A stretch of DNA of 60,000 nucleotides from Strigamia acuminata (taxonomy: Eukaryota > Arthropoda > Chilopoda > Geophilomorpha > Linotaeniidae). Positions 34,465 through 44,920 of this stretch are shown one piece after another. How positions within the stretch are numbered: position 1 is the first letter of the stretch; the number at the start of each line of letters is the position of its first letter. Where the stretch lies: contig OX442315.1 in assembly GCA_949358305.1 (NCBI GenBank), forward strand, positions 18,070,427-18,130,426, written 5' to 3'. The notes beneath the pieces were generated by a model, which saw nothing but the letters and a program-made list of their open reading frames with translations, made no database searches and was not told the DNA's origin. Both the position numbers and the translations under genes were made by a program.

Positions 34465-35370
34465 AAAGAAAGGGCGCCTCAAATCTTTACAATCAGCTTG
34501 TAGAAAAAATAAATCTCTTTTAAAATTTTAATATTCAACCTTGGACGAACACTAGTGTTCGTCCAAGATTCAACCAGCATATCTTAATTCGTATTGAATT
34601 TCAGACGGAATTTACCTCGATTTATAAAGTGATTACCATAAGTTGTAAATAATGAATTTTTTAAGATTTACTTACACAAGTGTATGTTTGTGCATTTCCT
34701 GTCGAACTCGAACATGATGTCGACGAAGGCCAATTGTGGTGTCATTACGGCGGCTGTATAATTGGATATTTAATCTGAAATAAAGAGGAAAGCAAATTAA
34801 ATACATAATTTACACAAAAATATTTAAAATAATAAATTTTCAAAGAAAAATATATATTTTTATTAATATTTTTCTTATTTTTCCTTTTCTCCCCCATTAT
34901 TCATGTAAAATTCCAACTTGTTCTTGCAATTCTAATCGAGCTGGAAGTTTTACTTGTAGGTGAATAAAAGTTCTCAAAAAAATCAATTTTTTAATTTTTT
35001 CTTGTTTTTACAACTGTTTAACCTCAATAACACACGTTTTTAAACTTTTTACGTTGACAGATAGCAGCTGTCAGTTTACAATAGATGCTTCGCTGCATCA
35101 CAAATTAGTAAATGTACGATGTTTCACTTTTTTTCGAAGGTTTACTTTAAAATAAATTGATAATTTATTGTTAAAGGTAATTCAAAACTTTACAGAATTT
35201 TTTTTAACAACATATTGTAAAGACAGTATGTACTCATGTAAACATCGGATAAATAATGTAAAAATGTCTAAAATCGGGTTCAAACCGTGTAAAATCGTGC
35301 TACATCGGGTTCAAACAGTATACGAATGCGCAAAAACATGACAAAATGAATAAAAACGAAAAAAAAATCG
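34465..35370. repeat. segmental duplication, unit 1
   Basis: About 905 bases matching 35675-37680 in direct orientation (GGGCGCCTCAAATCTTTACA ... AAAATCGATAAAACTTTAAG). Apart from unit-specific insertions both are about 870 bases. Unit 1 carries the 27-base palindromic insertion at 34549; unit 2 carries the solo LTR. Each unit is therefore the empty-site control for the other. Confidence 0.85.
34549..34575. mobile_element. 27-base palindromic micro-insertion with 8-base duplication
   Basis: TTGGACGAACACTAGTGTTCGTCCAAG, given here only as its arms TTGGACGAACACT and AGTGTTCGTCCAAG, sits between two copies of ATTCAACC. The paralogous unit at 35725 has a single ATTCAACC and no insert, which proves a 27-base insertion with an 8-base duplication. 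The insert is an essentially perfect palindrome. It may be two fused hAT-type ends with nothing between. Confidence 0.85.
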
Positions 35371-35674
35371 ATAAAACTTTAAGACGTATTAAAAACGGGA
35401 GGACACCACGTTAAACCAGTTGGAAAAAATAAATTTCTTTTGAAAATTTATTATTCATAAGTAATATCTTAATTCACATTTAATTTGAGGCAAAATTTAT
35501 TCACCCAAGTATATGTGCTCATGAACAGACTCGTCCGAATTCAGCAAGTTTCGTAAAAATTAAAAATACCGAAATTCATTAAATTATTTCCTAAAAACCT
35601 CAATAACACACGTTTTTAAATCTTTCTACAGTCCTTCCAAGCAAGTATCGCTGTGCAGGATCACTACATAAAGA

Positions 35675-37680
35675 AGGGGCGCCTCAAATCTTTACAATAA
35701 GCTTGTAGAACAAATAAATCTCTTTTAAAATTGTAATATTCAACCAGCATGTCTTAATTCGTATTGAATTTGAGACGGAATTTACCTCGATTTATAAAGT
35801 GATTAAGTTGTAAATAATGAATTTTTTAAGATTTACTTACACAAGTGTATGTTTGTGAATTTCCTCGTCAAACTCGAACATGATGTCGACGAAGGCCAAT
35901 TGTGGTGTCATTATTGCGGCTGTATAATTGGATAATTAAACTGAAATAAAGAAGAAAGCAAATTAAATACATAATTTACATAAAAATATTTAAAATAATA
36001 ATGTCACGGCCCGGTGTTACGCGTACAAAACGTACGCATTGTTAACCCCGTGTTTTGTTCCGAGTTAAACCTTAATTTGTCTTTACCTTGTGTTGTTGTA
36101 TTGTTTATGTTCATTCGTGAGTTTTCCTCATTTTCCTTCTATCTTATCGCTTACTCACTCCTAACTTTCTCTTCATTCTCTCACTTTTCTCTTATCTACT
36201 CCTAGTTTTTCTTCTTTAGTTTATGATTTTGATGCAAGTCTATTTGCATATCTATTCTGGTCAGTACGCGTCGGCGTTAGTCATACACTTAGTATGCACC
36301 GACTGTACTGATTGGCTCTTGACTCTTCTGTGATTGGCCAAGCTTGGTTGAGTCCAAGTTTACCTCTCACCCTATTTTTCCTCTTTTGCTTCAGTTGATC
36401 TCAGTATCCCGAACGCGTAGGTGCTCCTTTGGAGCCGGTGCTCATGGCTGAGGTTTAACTCCGAAGCTCACTCGTAGCCTTGCATTCGCCCTGGAATTCT
36501 GCAACACGGTTTCAGGCTTTCATTTCATTTCGCGTGTTAACTCACGGTTTTACACCACTCGTTCACCATTTGTTTTCCTGCTCCTTTTTGTTCATGTTTT
36601 ATCGCCGTGACGCGTTATCCAAGGCCAAACAGGATTTGTTGGCCATAAGTTCGAAGTTTGTGTCGTTTATTTCGCGTGCGCGTGCATTTAGCTTAGTTTA
36701 GCCGCCTGCCAGTTGGGCTTTAGCTTTAATTAAGCATTAAATCAGGTTTAGAGTTAGGTTTAGGGCCCGTGCGTTGTATAAGCACGAGTAAATCGCCCAT
36801 CCTCGTTCAAACTCGACGGTTTGGGGTTGCTTATGAGCCACTACGAGACGTGCATTCGTTTGCCTTCGTGTGAAAACACGATTGTTGGCGGGTCACGCGT
36901 TGGGTTTTGGTTCAGACGCGACTACCGGACATTCTGTCCCCGAGTTTTACAGCTCGGGATACCCGACCACAAATAAATATTAGTGTGGTGCACAGTATCT
37001 GAGAGTGTGTTAGCTGCCACTTCCTGCGCACATTCGATTTACGGCAGGTACGAAACTACCAGGGTGTGTGAATTTACTGTTTCGCGGCGTCTTTCAAACG
37101 CTTCTAAACCACCTAGACTCGCGATCCATCACAATAAATTTTCAAAGAAAAATATAAATTTTTATTAATATTTTTCTTATTTTTCTTTTTCTCCCCCATT
37201 ATTCATGTAAAATTGCAAATTGTTTTTGCAATTCTAATCGGGCTGGAAGTTTTACTTGTAGGTGAATAAAAGTTTTCAAAAAATCAATTTTTTTAATTTT
37301 TTTTTCGTGCTTTTACAACTGTTTAACCTCAATAGCACACGTTTTTAAACTTTTTACGTTGACAGATGGCAGCTGTCAGTTTACAATAGATGCTTCGCTG
37401 CATCACAAATTAGTAAATGTACGATGTTTCACTTTTTTTCGAAGGTTTACTTTAAAATAAATTGATAATGTATTGTTAAAGGTATTTCAAAACTTTGCCG
37501 AAATTTTTTTAACAACATATTGTAAAGACAGTATGAACTCATGTAAACATCGGATAAATAATGTAAAAACGTCTAAAATCGGGTTCAAACCGTGTAAAAT
37601 CGTGCTGCATCGGGTTCAAACAGTATAAGAATGCGCAAAAACATGACAAAATGAATAAAAACGAAAAAAAAATCGATAAA
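35675..37680. repeat. segmental duplication, unit 2 (carries solo LTR)
   Basis: Second copy of the 34465-35370 unit, interrupted at 36002-37133 by a TG...CA element. After removal of the insertion the two units align end to end. The right end of this unit abuts the last recognisable exon of the GTF3C2-like gene. Confidence 0.85.
36002..37133. mobile_element. solo LTR (1132 bases)
   Basis: Begins TGTCACGGCCCGGTGTTACG and ends CGCGATCCATCACA, so it has the TG...CA ends of a retrotransposon LTR, and it is flanked by a 4-base duplication ATAA shown by the uninterrupted paralogue at 34830. AATAAATATT near 36970 could be the polyadenylation signal. No gag/pol or second LTR is present, so it is a recombined solo LTR, probably Gypsy- or BEL-like; the family is not determined. 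GC content is higher than its surroundings. Confidence 0.8.
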
Positions 37681-37732
37681 ACTTTAAGACAATTAAATTT
37701 AAATAAATATTAACTAGAAATATTTTACGTAC

Positions 37733-40700
37733 GAATCGTTTTCTTGATATCCTTTTCAAATTACCAACGCCGTGTAGAAGTTGGGTCAAAACTGTGTCCA
37801 CAACTTCACCATTCGAATCGCAAGTAGCCGTACAATTTAGCCAATCATTAACGGACACTTGCTACAAAGAAAAAATGTAAACATAAATTTCAATAATAAT
37901 TTAACAAATAATGATAAAATTACCCAAATGGAGCCGTTATGCGCCGCTAAACATCGCGAGCCATTACCGAAATAGCCCGTATCCACAAACCTTAGATTCG
38001 TTCGCCATAAACTAAAACAAAATGAATATTTGGTTAAATTTTTAATCTTTAAATGTTATTTTAGTCAATTTCCTACTTATAGCATTCCTCCTGCGTTACA
38101 AACACGCCGCACCAATAAGGCGACCAAGCTACACTGAGTAATTTACCGAGTTTTTGTGAATTAATGGGTAAATTTATGTCTTCGGTTGACCAAACATGAA
38201 CCTGACGATACCAACCAACTGTGGCTATATACTTTCCATTACTAAACGGAGCCCACACAACATCTGCAGAATTTTAGATGATATTTAAGCATTGTACACA
38301 TAAATCACGCAACACGAGTAAAACTTACCTTTAACGCAATCAGTATGTGCTCTAAAAATTTTATAAGGACTATAAATTATTTCCGAATTGGAAGATTCAG
38401 GTGACGACTGTTTATGAAGTAAAGGCGACTCTGCAAAAATATTCCAAAGTGCAACGTATCCTAAAATTAAAAAAAAATTAAAAAATTAAAAATAAGTAAA
38501 CTTTTAATTAAAAACAAACAATAAAATACAGACCATTTGTAAATCCGCCAGCAATTCTTGCATGTCCTTTATGTCTTTCCCACGACATAGTTAAACATTG
38601 GCCATCAATTTTTAAATTAACGCTACCCTGCAGCAGCACGGGTTCAGTTTGCAAAATAATGGTCGGTTTGACTCGGCAAATGGGTAAACCAGGTGCTTTG
38701 GAAAGCGAATCGGGAAAAGGTACGCTAAATATGGGTTAAAAAAATAATTTGAATTCAATCTCGTGAATATTAAACTTAGAATTACCTAAAAATGTAAATT
38801 TTTCAATCCGAGCACGCAGCTGCTAACAGCCTTAAACGTGGCAACGTTTTATTGTTATTCTAGAAAAATAAAAAACAGTAAAAATTTATAATCTAAACAT
38901 TAATATTTTGATCTTTTGCTACAATTCTCACATTTTCATCATTCCAGCAACCACTTGGACACCATTCTAATTTTCACACGTCACCAAAATCGTGAGCAAT
39001 ACCCAAAACAAATTTCGATTCCAACGAGGAACTGCAATAAAAGAACATTAATAAACAAATTTTGCTTTAAAATTTATCAAAAACATACTTTGATCGTGTA
39101 TCTCCGACTTGCCAAATCTGAATAAGACCTGGTTTGTTAAGAGTTGAAGAAACCGGAGCTCTGTCTTCCATGGCTCGGTGACTAGACAAAGTCAAGTATT
39201 GGTCGCATACTTTGTTTGCGGGTGTTGGGCACCATGCCATTGCCCAAACTGGACCTCCCATAAATAAGGTACTACGATTGATTTGAGCAGAATCTAACAA
39301 ATTAATCAAATTAATTATTTAGAACAATAGTTTAGAAAATAGAAGGAAAAAAAATAGTTTATAATACCAGATTGTTGTTTGCATGTAAATCGATCTAATT
39401 TAGTCCAAGTAGAAACTGGTTTTTCTTTTTTAACTACATCTACAACTTGAAAAGATATTGAAGTAGTTTCTTCTGGCAGGTACTGTTGGCAATCCCTGCA
39501 AATAAAAGTTCAAAATAATTTCAAATTTTTTCAATTTTTCAAAATTATTTGACTCACAACTCGGAAAGCCTTTCCCAATTACTAACATCTGGAAGCCATT
39601 GATAAAATAAGGAAGTTTCATAATTTCTTTTGTAACTAAAACAAAAACAAATTACAAATAATTAATTTTAACAAACATCATTTTAGTGTCAATAATTACT
39701 AATCGTATGTCCAGTCTGCAGCTTGCGATAATGGTTCAAAATCGTGACCGACCCGAAATGCTGACATGTTGAATTTCCCGTAACCAGATTGACCCTGATC
39801 TAAAAATATGTTACAAATTAAAAAATAATTCAATTCAAATTAAATTTAAACCGTACTTGATGAGCCGTCTTCATTTTCAGAATCTGATTCGCCAATACCG
39901 CCAAAGGAATGCTAAAAATACAAAAAAAATTATATCACCACCAAATTGTAACTTTAGATGCTTAAAAATACCATTTTATCCACATGGGCTTGCATTTGAA
40001 TCTCCCTTCTGCATTTCTTTTTACATATGTTGCATACGTAGCAGAGTGATAAAGTAGAAAACTTGCAGAAAACAAAATGCCTTTTCATATCCTTCAGCGC
40101 AGTGAACTCCTCAAAACACCCCTATAAAAGAATTTTTCAAATTAATTACCCAAAATCTCAACAAAAATCCTGCATAGTCTTACGGTATTATTACAAGTTG
40201 CTTTTCCATTACTCTCAAGCTGTTTTTTCCAATCGGAATAATTCTGGGTCGTGATGCGTAAACCAGGTTTCGTGTACATTTTCTGTAAAAATCAAAAAAT
40301 CCAATATAAAATAAATTTAACAAAATAACAAAAATCCAAATACGTACATATGAATCTGGAAGTTCGTAATTACTGTCCTCAGATTCGCTGGACTCACTTT
40401 TCGCAACCGCATTGCTCCGGTCATCCCTAAACAATTTTCTAGCGATTTCACTAACTTTTTCTCTAGCCCTATAAAAAAAATAATCTTAATATTTCATTAT
40501 TTTTTTTAAAAAAAATAAAATTTTTATGCCTTTTAGCAGCAGATCTTATTTGGGTGCCGTCATCCGCCTCTTGCTTCGGTGGTGGCGGCGGCGGCGTAGT
40601 GGGTGTATGCGATGTCTTCACGTGAGTCCTCATGCTAGCTTCCTTCAGTTTCTTACCGCAAACTTTGCATTCGATCGAAACACTCTGAAACAAAAAATTG

Positions 40701-41060
40701 ATAAAATTGAATATTTAATGTAATAATTAAAACAAATCGTTACCTCCTGGCCACAGATTGTTAAATGATATTGGTAGCCACCTAAAGAAATAAAAGTCTT
40801 CCCACAGCCTTCCCTCAAACAATGAAGTCTCTTCAACACGTGCAGTGTTTTCTTTAACGCTTGAATTTTCTCCTCTTCGCTAATTGCTTGATTCACACCA
40901 TTTTTTCGAGCCTGAATTCGTACGCAAATTAAACGCGACACTTTAAAAATAAGCGATTTTATCCTACCAATCCATTGTGCGTGATCATCGCATGATTATT
41001 AAATTGCGGCTGAGTATTAAATTTTTGTTTGCAGACTCCGCATTCAATTTTATATATAGG
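37733..41060 (-). CDS. TFIIIC subunit GTF3C2-like protein with N-terminal zinc fingers (partial)
   Basis: WD-repeat protein resembling the 110-kDa TFIIIC subunit GTF3C2, part of the factor that recruits RNA polymerase III to tRNA genes. At least twelve exons are seen, for example 40968-41060, 40744-40911, 40530-40684, 40348-40468, then on to 37733. N-terminal half: C2H2-like fingers (CGVCKQKFNTQPQFNNHAMI..H; CLREGCGKTFISLGGYQYHL; CKVCGKKLKEASMRTHVKTS; CNICKKKCRREIQMQAHVDK), a polyproline, and acidic serine runs. C-terminal half: LFMGGPVWAMAWCPTPANKV, PGLIQIWQVGD, WKLEWCPSGCW, LRLLAACSDGKIYIF, VVWAPFSNGKYIATVGWYRQ and LLSVAWSPYWCGVF, the blades of the GTF3C2 propeller. One intron is GC-AG (after 40530). 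No start codon exon was found above 41060, and no 3' exon after 37733, where the gene runs into a duplicated repeat; unspliced readthrough would stop at 37616. Confidence 0.8.
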
Positions 41061-41099
41061 CTAAATCAAGATAAAAAAATTAATGTAAAATAAAATAGT

Positions 41100-41700
41100 A
41101 TTAAAAATTAATTACAAACAAGAAATTTGAGGCAAAATTTATTCACCTAAGTATATGTGACTCGTTCAATTTCAGCAAGTTTCGTAAAAAAAATTAAAAA
41201 TACTGAAATTCATTAAATTATTTCCTAGAATATTGTTAAATTGTAAAAATGTACTTACCAATACATAATTTGAAGCTCAGAAAATCTTATTTCTCATCAA
41301 GGCGGCGTGGATGGCTCCGAATTGAGTTGTTAATAATGGCGATTAGATTTCAGCGTGGTCGGCCTTCTGTACAAAAAAAAAAACGAAATATGCCAAAATT
41401 CGTTAAATTATTCTGCTGTTTTTCGACGATTCTGAAACATTTACAATCTTAAAAATAATTTAAGATAAACAAACTCAAATTCCCACCTCGAAACGATTGG
41501 ATGGCTGAAGATTCATTCTAAATATACAGGCCAATGGTTGCTGCTGTCGTAGCCATCGCGTCAGAACACATTGTACTCTAATTCTTCCCACAATGCAATC
41601 TGATTCTTACTGCGCATGTGCGTGACCTACTCCGAGGCTAGGTTAGGATATTGTTTCCTTGATTTATTATTACGAACCTCAATTTCCATTAGTTATTTAT
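41100..41700. repeat. low-copy dispersed repeat block, right
   Basis: Sequence related to 30840-31240, 32020-32300 and 35480-35600 (GGCAAAATTTATTCACC, TTTGAAGCTCAG, TTGTTAATAATGGCG, CCCACAATGCAATCTGATTC). It lies between the first visible GTF3C2 exon and MON1, where the missing first exon of the former is expected. Confidence 0.65.
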
Positions 41701-41893
41701 TTTTAATGAAGCCAGATTAATATCAAAAATTAAATAAATAAAACAAGTCATATTTAATCCCTTGATTATTTTACCGACAGCGCCGGTCAGCGCCCACTTG
41801 TGTAGAATACTTAATCTATACTGACACCAGCTGAGAGATCTCTTGCGATGATCTTCAAATTTCACTGACACCGAGTAACGATGGACAGTGGGC

Positions 41894-43951
41894 ATGTATG
41901 ATATGATAACCAGCGAAGAAAACAGTGACTCAATGGGTAAATCACAGAAAGGCATATTTTTACAGATTAGACATCTTAATTTTGTGTTTTTCTTATTCTA
42001 GGTGATGTTTCGGAGACTGTTGCAGTGGAGGGCGATGTGCCGCAAGATTTTGAACCCGGTAAAAGTACACACTGTATGTTGGTGACAACAAATTCTTACG
42101 ATGAAATTCAGGAAGAACTGGAATCCGAACAAACTCCTCAAAACAGTGAAAGACGTCAATCAACTGGAAGCACTACTGCGAAAGAATTCGAGAAAAGCGG
42201 TTCAGCCGACGGTGATCATTCCGAAGAAACAAAAGTATTAATTAATTTAAATTATTGTTTTTATGTAGTCATAACTCATTCATGTTCCGTCACAGTTAGA
42301 AGAAACTGCATCGCAGTTATGTGATTTGTCCGTGGTGTCTAATTTTCCCGAATGCGACGAACCGAGCAACGAAACGTTAAACAGTGACGATGATTACGAA
42401 TATATTCAAAGTAGCGAATGGAGGCATAAGAAAAAGCATATTTTTATCTTAAGTGAAGCTGGCAAACCGATTTATTCACACCACGGGAAAGAAGACAAGT
42501 TGGTCACGCTTATGGGTGTAATTCAAGCATTGATATCTCATATACAAAATAATAATGACACATTAAGAAGTATCATTTCGGGAAAACATAAATTTGTTTT
42601 CTTACAGAGGGGACCGATAATTCTCGTAGCTGTTTCTAAGGTATAATAATCAATTAATTTTATTTTTGGCAGTTGAAGTAAATAATAAATTTTCTTTTCT
42701 TCAGGGTCATGAATCAATTCCACAATTAATGATGCATTTAACTTATTTATACAATCAAATTCTCTGCTTGTTAACCCATAAAACAATTTGTCACATATTT
42801 GAAAATCGTCGTAATTATGATTTAAGACGACTGTTGTCTGGAGTTGAAAAGTTTCTAGATAATATGCTATTTCTTATGGCGCACGAACCGAGCTTTTTGT
42901 TAGGTGCCGTGCGTTGTTTGCCAATGGAGAGCAATATTCGGGAAGTTGTTAGTCAAACTATAGTATCGAGCTGCAGTAAAAATAAAGTACGTATTTTGTT
43001 TATAAAACACGAAATTGAAGATGATTTAATTTTCGGTAAAATAATTATTTACAGGATTTGGTGTTCGCTTTTCTCGTGGCGAAAAATCAATTGATAACTT
43101 TAGTCAGAATGAAAAAATATTTCATTCATCCAGCCGATCTACACGTTCTTTTCAATTTAGTTAATGCTTCAGAGTCGTTCAAAACAGCCGAATCGTGGAT
43201 GCCTATTTGTTTACCAAAATTTGACTCAAAGTAAAAAACGTTTTTTATTTTTCTTGTGTTTGTTATATCTAATCCGTTTTTTTAAAATATTTCAGTGGTT
43301 TTCTTCACGGTCATGTTTCTTATATCGATGACAAATGTGAAGTTTGCCTTTTGTTGCTGTCGGTCGATAGGGATGCATTTTTCCAATTATCTGAATCAAA
43401 AACAAAAATTGTCGAGGTAATTGCTCAACGGAATTATCAAAAGATTTGATTTATTTACACACATTCTTGCAGAAACTGAAGAAAACCAACATCCTTAAAG
43501 CAATTACAGAATCTGTGAACAACGACAAATACGAAATTGGGCAAGTCGGAATAGCAGATTTGCGTCATTTCATTTACAAGTCAAAAAGCACAGCTCAGTA
43601 CACGAGCCCGGAACTCGAAACTCCCTACGTGACGCAGAAAGAACAAGAACGGCTTTTTGGCTTGTATCTCTACCTCCACCAGCGCATACACAGTGCGTCG
43701 AGGCCTCTTAAAATGTTATTTCACGTTGGTGATAAAGAAACGATGCTAGGATGGGTAAATAATAAATTATAATAGTTTCATTTCATGTTTTAATTCTCAT
43801 TTTTCCGCAGGTGACAACAGGTTTTGAGTTATACACCACTTTCGAGCCACTAGTGACCAAATTGGTAGCTATCACTGCAGTTAATAAACTGTTGCGGTGG
43901 ATTAAGAAAGAAGAGGAAAAATTATTTATTCTCATTCCTTCCGTATTCTAA
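41894..43951 (+). CDS. MON1: vacuolar fusion protein MON1
   Basis: MON1 pairs with CCZ1 as the guanine-exchange factor for Rab7 and drives conversion of Rab5 to Rab7 on endosomes and autophagosomes. Eight exons: 41894-41936, 42002-42234, 42296-42640, 42705-42986, 43055-43230, 43296-43416, 43473-43754 and 43811-43951. They sum to 1623 bases (540 residues) with all frames consistent. The N-terminal 130 residues are acidic, Ser/Thr-rich and variable. Family blocks: WRHKKKHIFILSEAGKPIYS, LVTLMGVIQALISHI, KHKFVFLQRGPIILVAVSK, LTYLYNQILCLLT, NYDLRRLLSGVEKFLDNMLF, FLVAKNQLITLVRMKKYFIH, SWMPICLPKF, GFLHGHVSYID and the tail TGFELYTTFEPLVTKLVAIT. An earlier ATG at 41881 hits a stop after six codons, so 41894 is preferred. 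It converges with dystroglycan, whose stop is 970 bases away. Confidence 0.95.
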
Positions 43952-43954
43952 CTT

Positions 43955-44915
43955 TATCAGCAAATAAATAACAACTTTAATTTGGTTTGACGTCAAAGTT
44001 TGTTTAATTTTGGGTCAAAATGAAGAAAGAGAATTTGAAAAACCACCTTTATTTCATGCTAAATTGTAAACTTTTACTTAAAAATTGAATTTAGTCTTCA
44101 TCCAAATCAAAACGGGGTTATACATCAAGCTAAATAAATTCTTACAAACAAATAAATACATTGCATGAAAGTAGTGATATGTGGATGTAACTTATTATAA
44201 ATTATAAAATAAACTAGAACTACTCCTACTAGTTTGCATTTGTTGCAGTGCAAAACCATGTTCAATATTTCAACTACAGAAACTATAATTATACGAACCA
44301 TTGAGTGTAAACATTTCAAATGTCTATTCGCCCGAGGTAACTTGCAGTACTGAGCAGATGGCAAAACAAAAACTTGCCACATAATAAATCTTTAATTTAA
44401 AGCTGACATGTTTTCGGCATTAATTTAAAACAAAACGGAAAAACAACTCAACTTTTCAAGAGCACCGTATTTAAAACATACAAAATCAAATTAAAATTAA
44501 AAAAAAACAAAAATACATTAAATAAAACAATCGTATCGTTATGACATTCTATTATTTCATCATTAAATATTATTTTCAATATTTCAATATTTAGTAAAAA
44601 CACGCTTGGAATACAAAGCAAATAAATCATAAAATCAATCTATTATATAATAAACTATCAAACTTTCCTTTTTTCTTAAATAAAAACGCATTTAAAAAAA
44701 AATATCAGTAAAAGGAAGAAAAAAAAAGTTGAAATGTAAATTTCAACAGTTTCCGTTAGTCAATCGACTGTATCAACGTGTTAAAACCTCAAATCATTCG
44801 TGTCGTATTACTGTATTACTGTATTCCCCCTTTCTTTACTTTCAATAAAACATTAGTCAATGTTGATAGCGGCGAAGCAACTCCTCGCCACTAAACGCGA
44901 AAAGAAGGCCCAGTC
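43955..44915. other. shared 3' region of MON1 and dystroglycan
   Basis: AT-rich gap between two convergent genes. AATAAA at about 43964 on the plus strand is a likely MON1 polyadenylation signal. On the minus side the dystroglycan 3' UTR probably occupies much of the gap. No other gene is seen. Confidence 0.5.
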
Positions 44916-44920
44916 AACGA

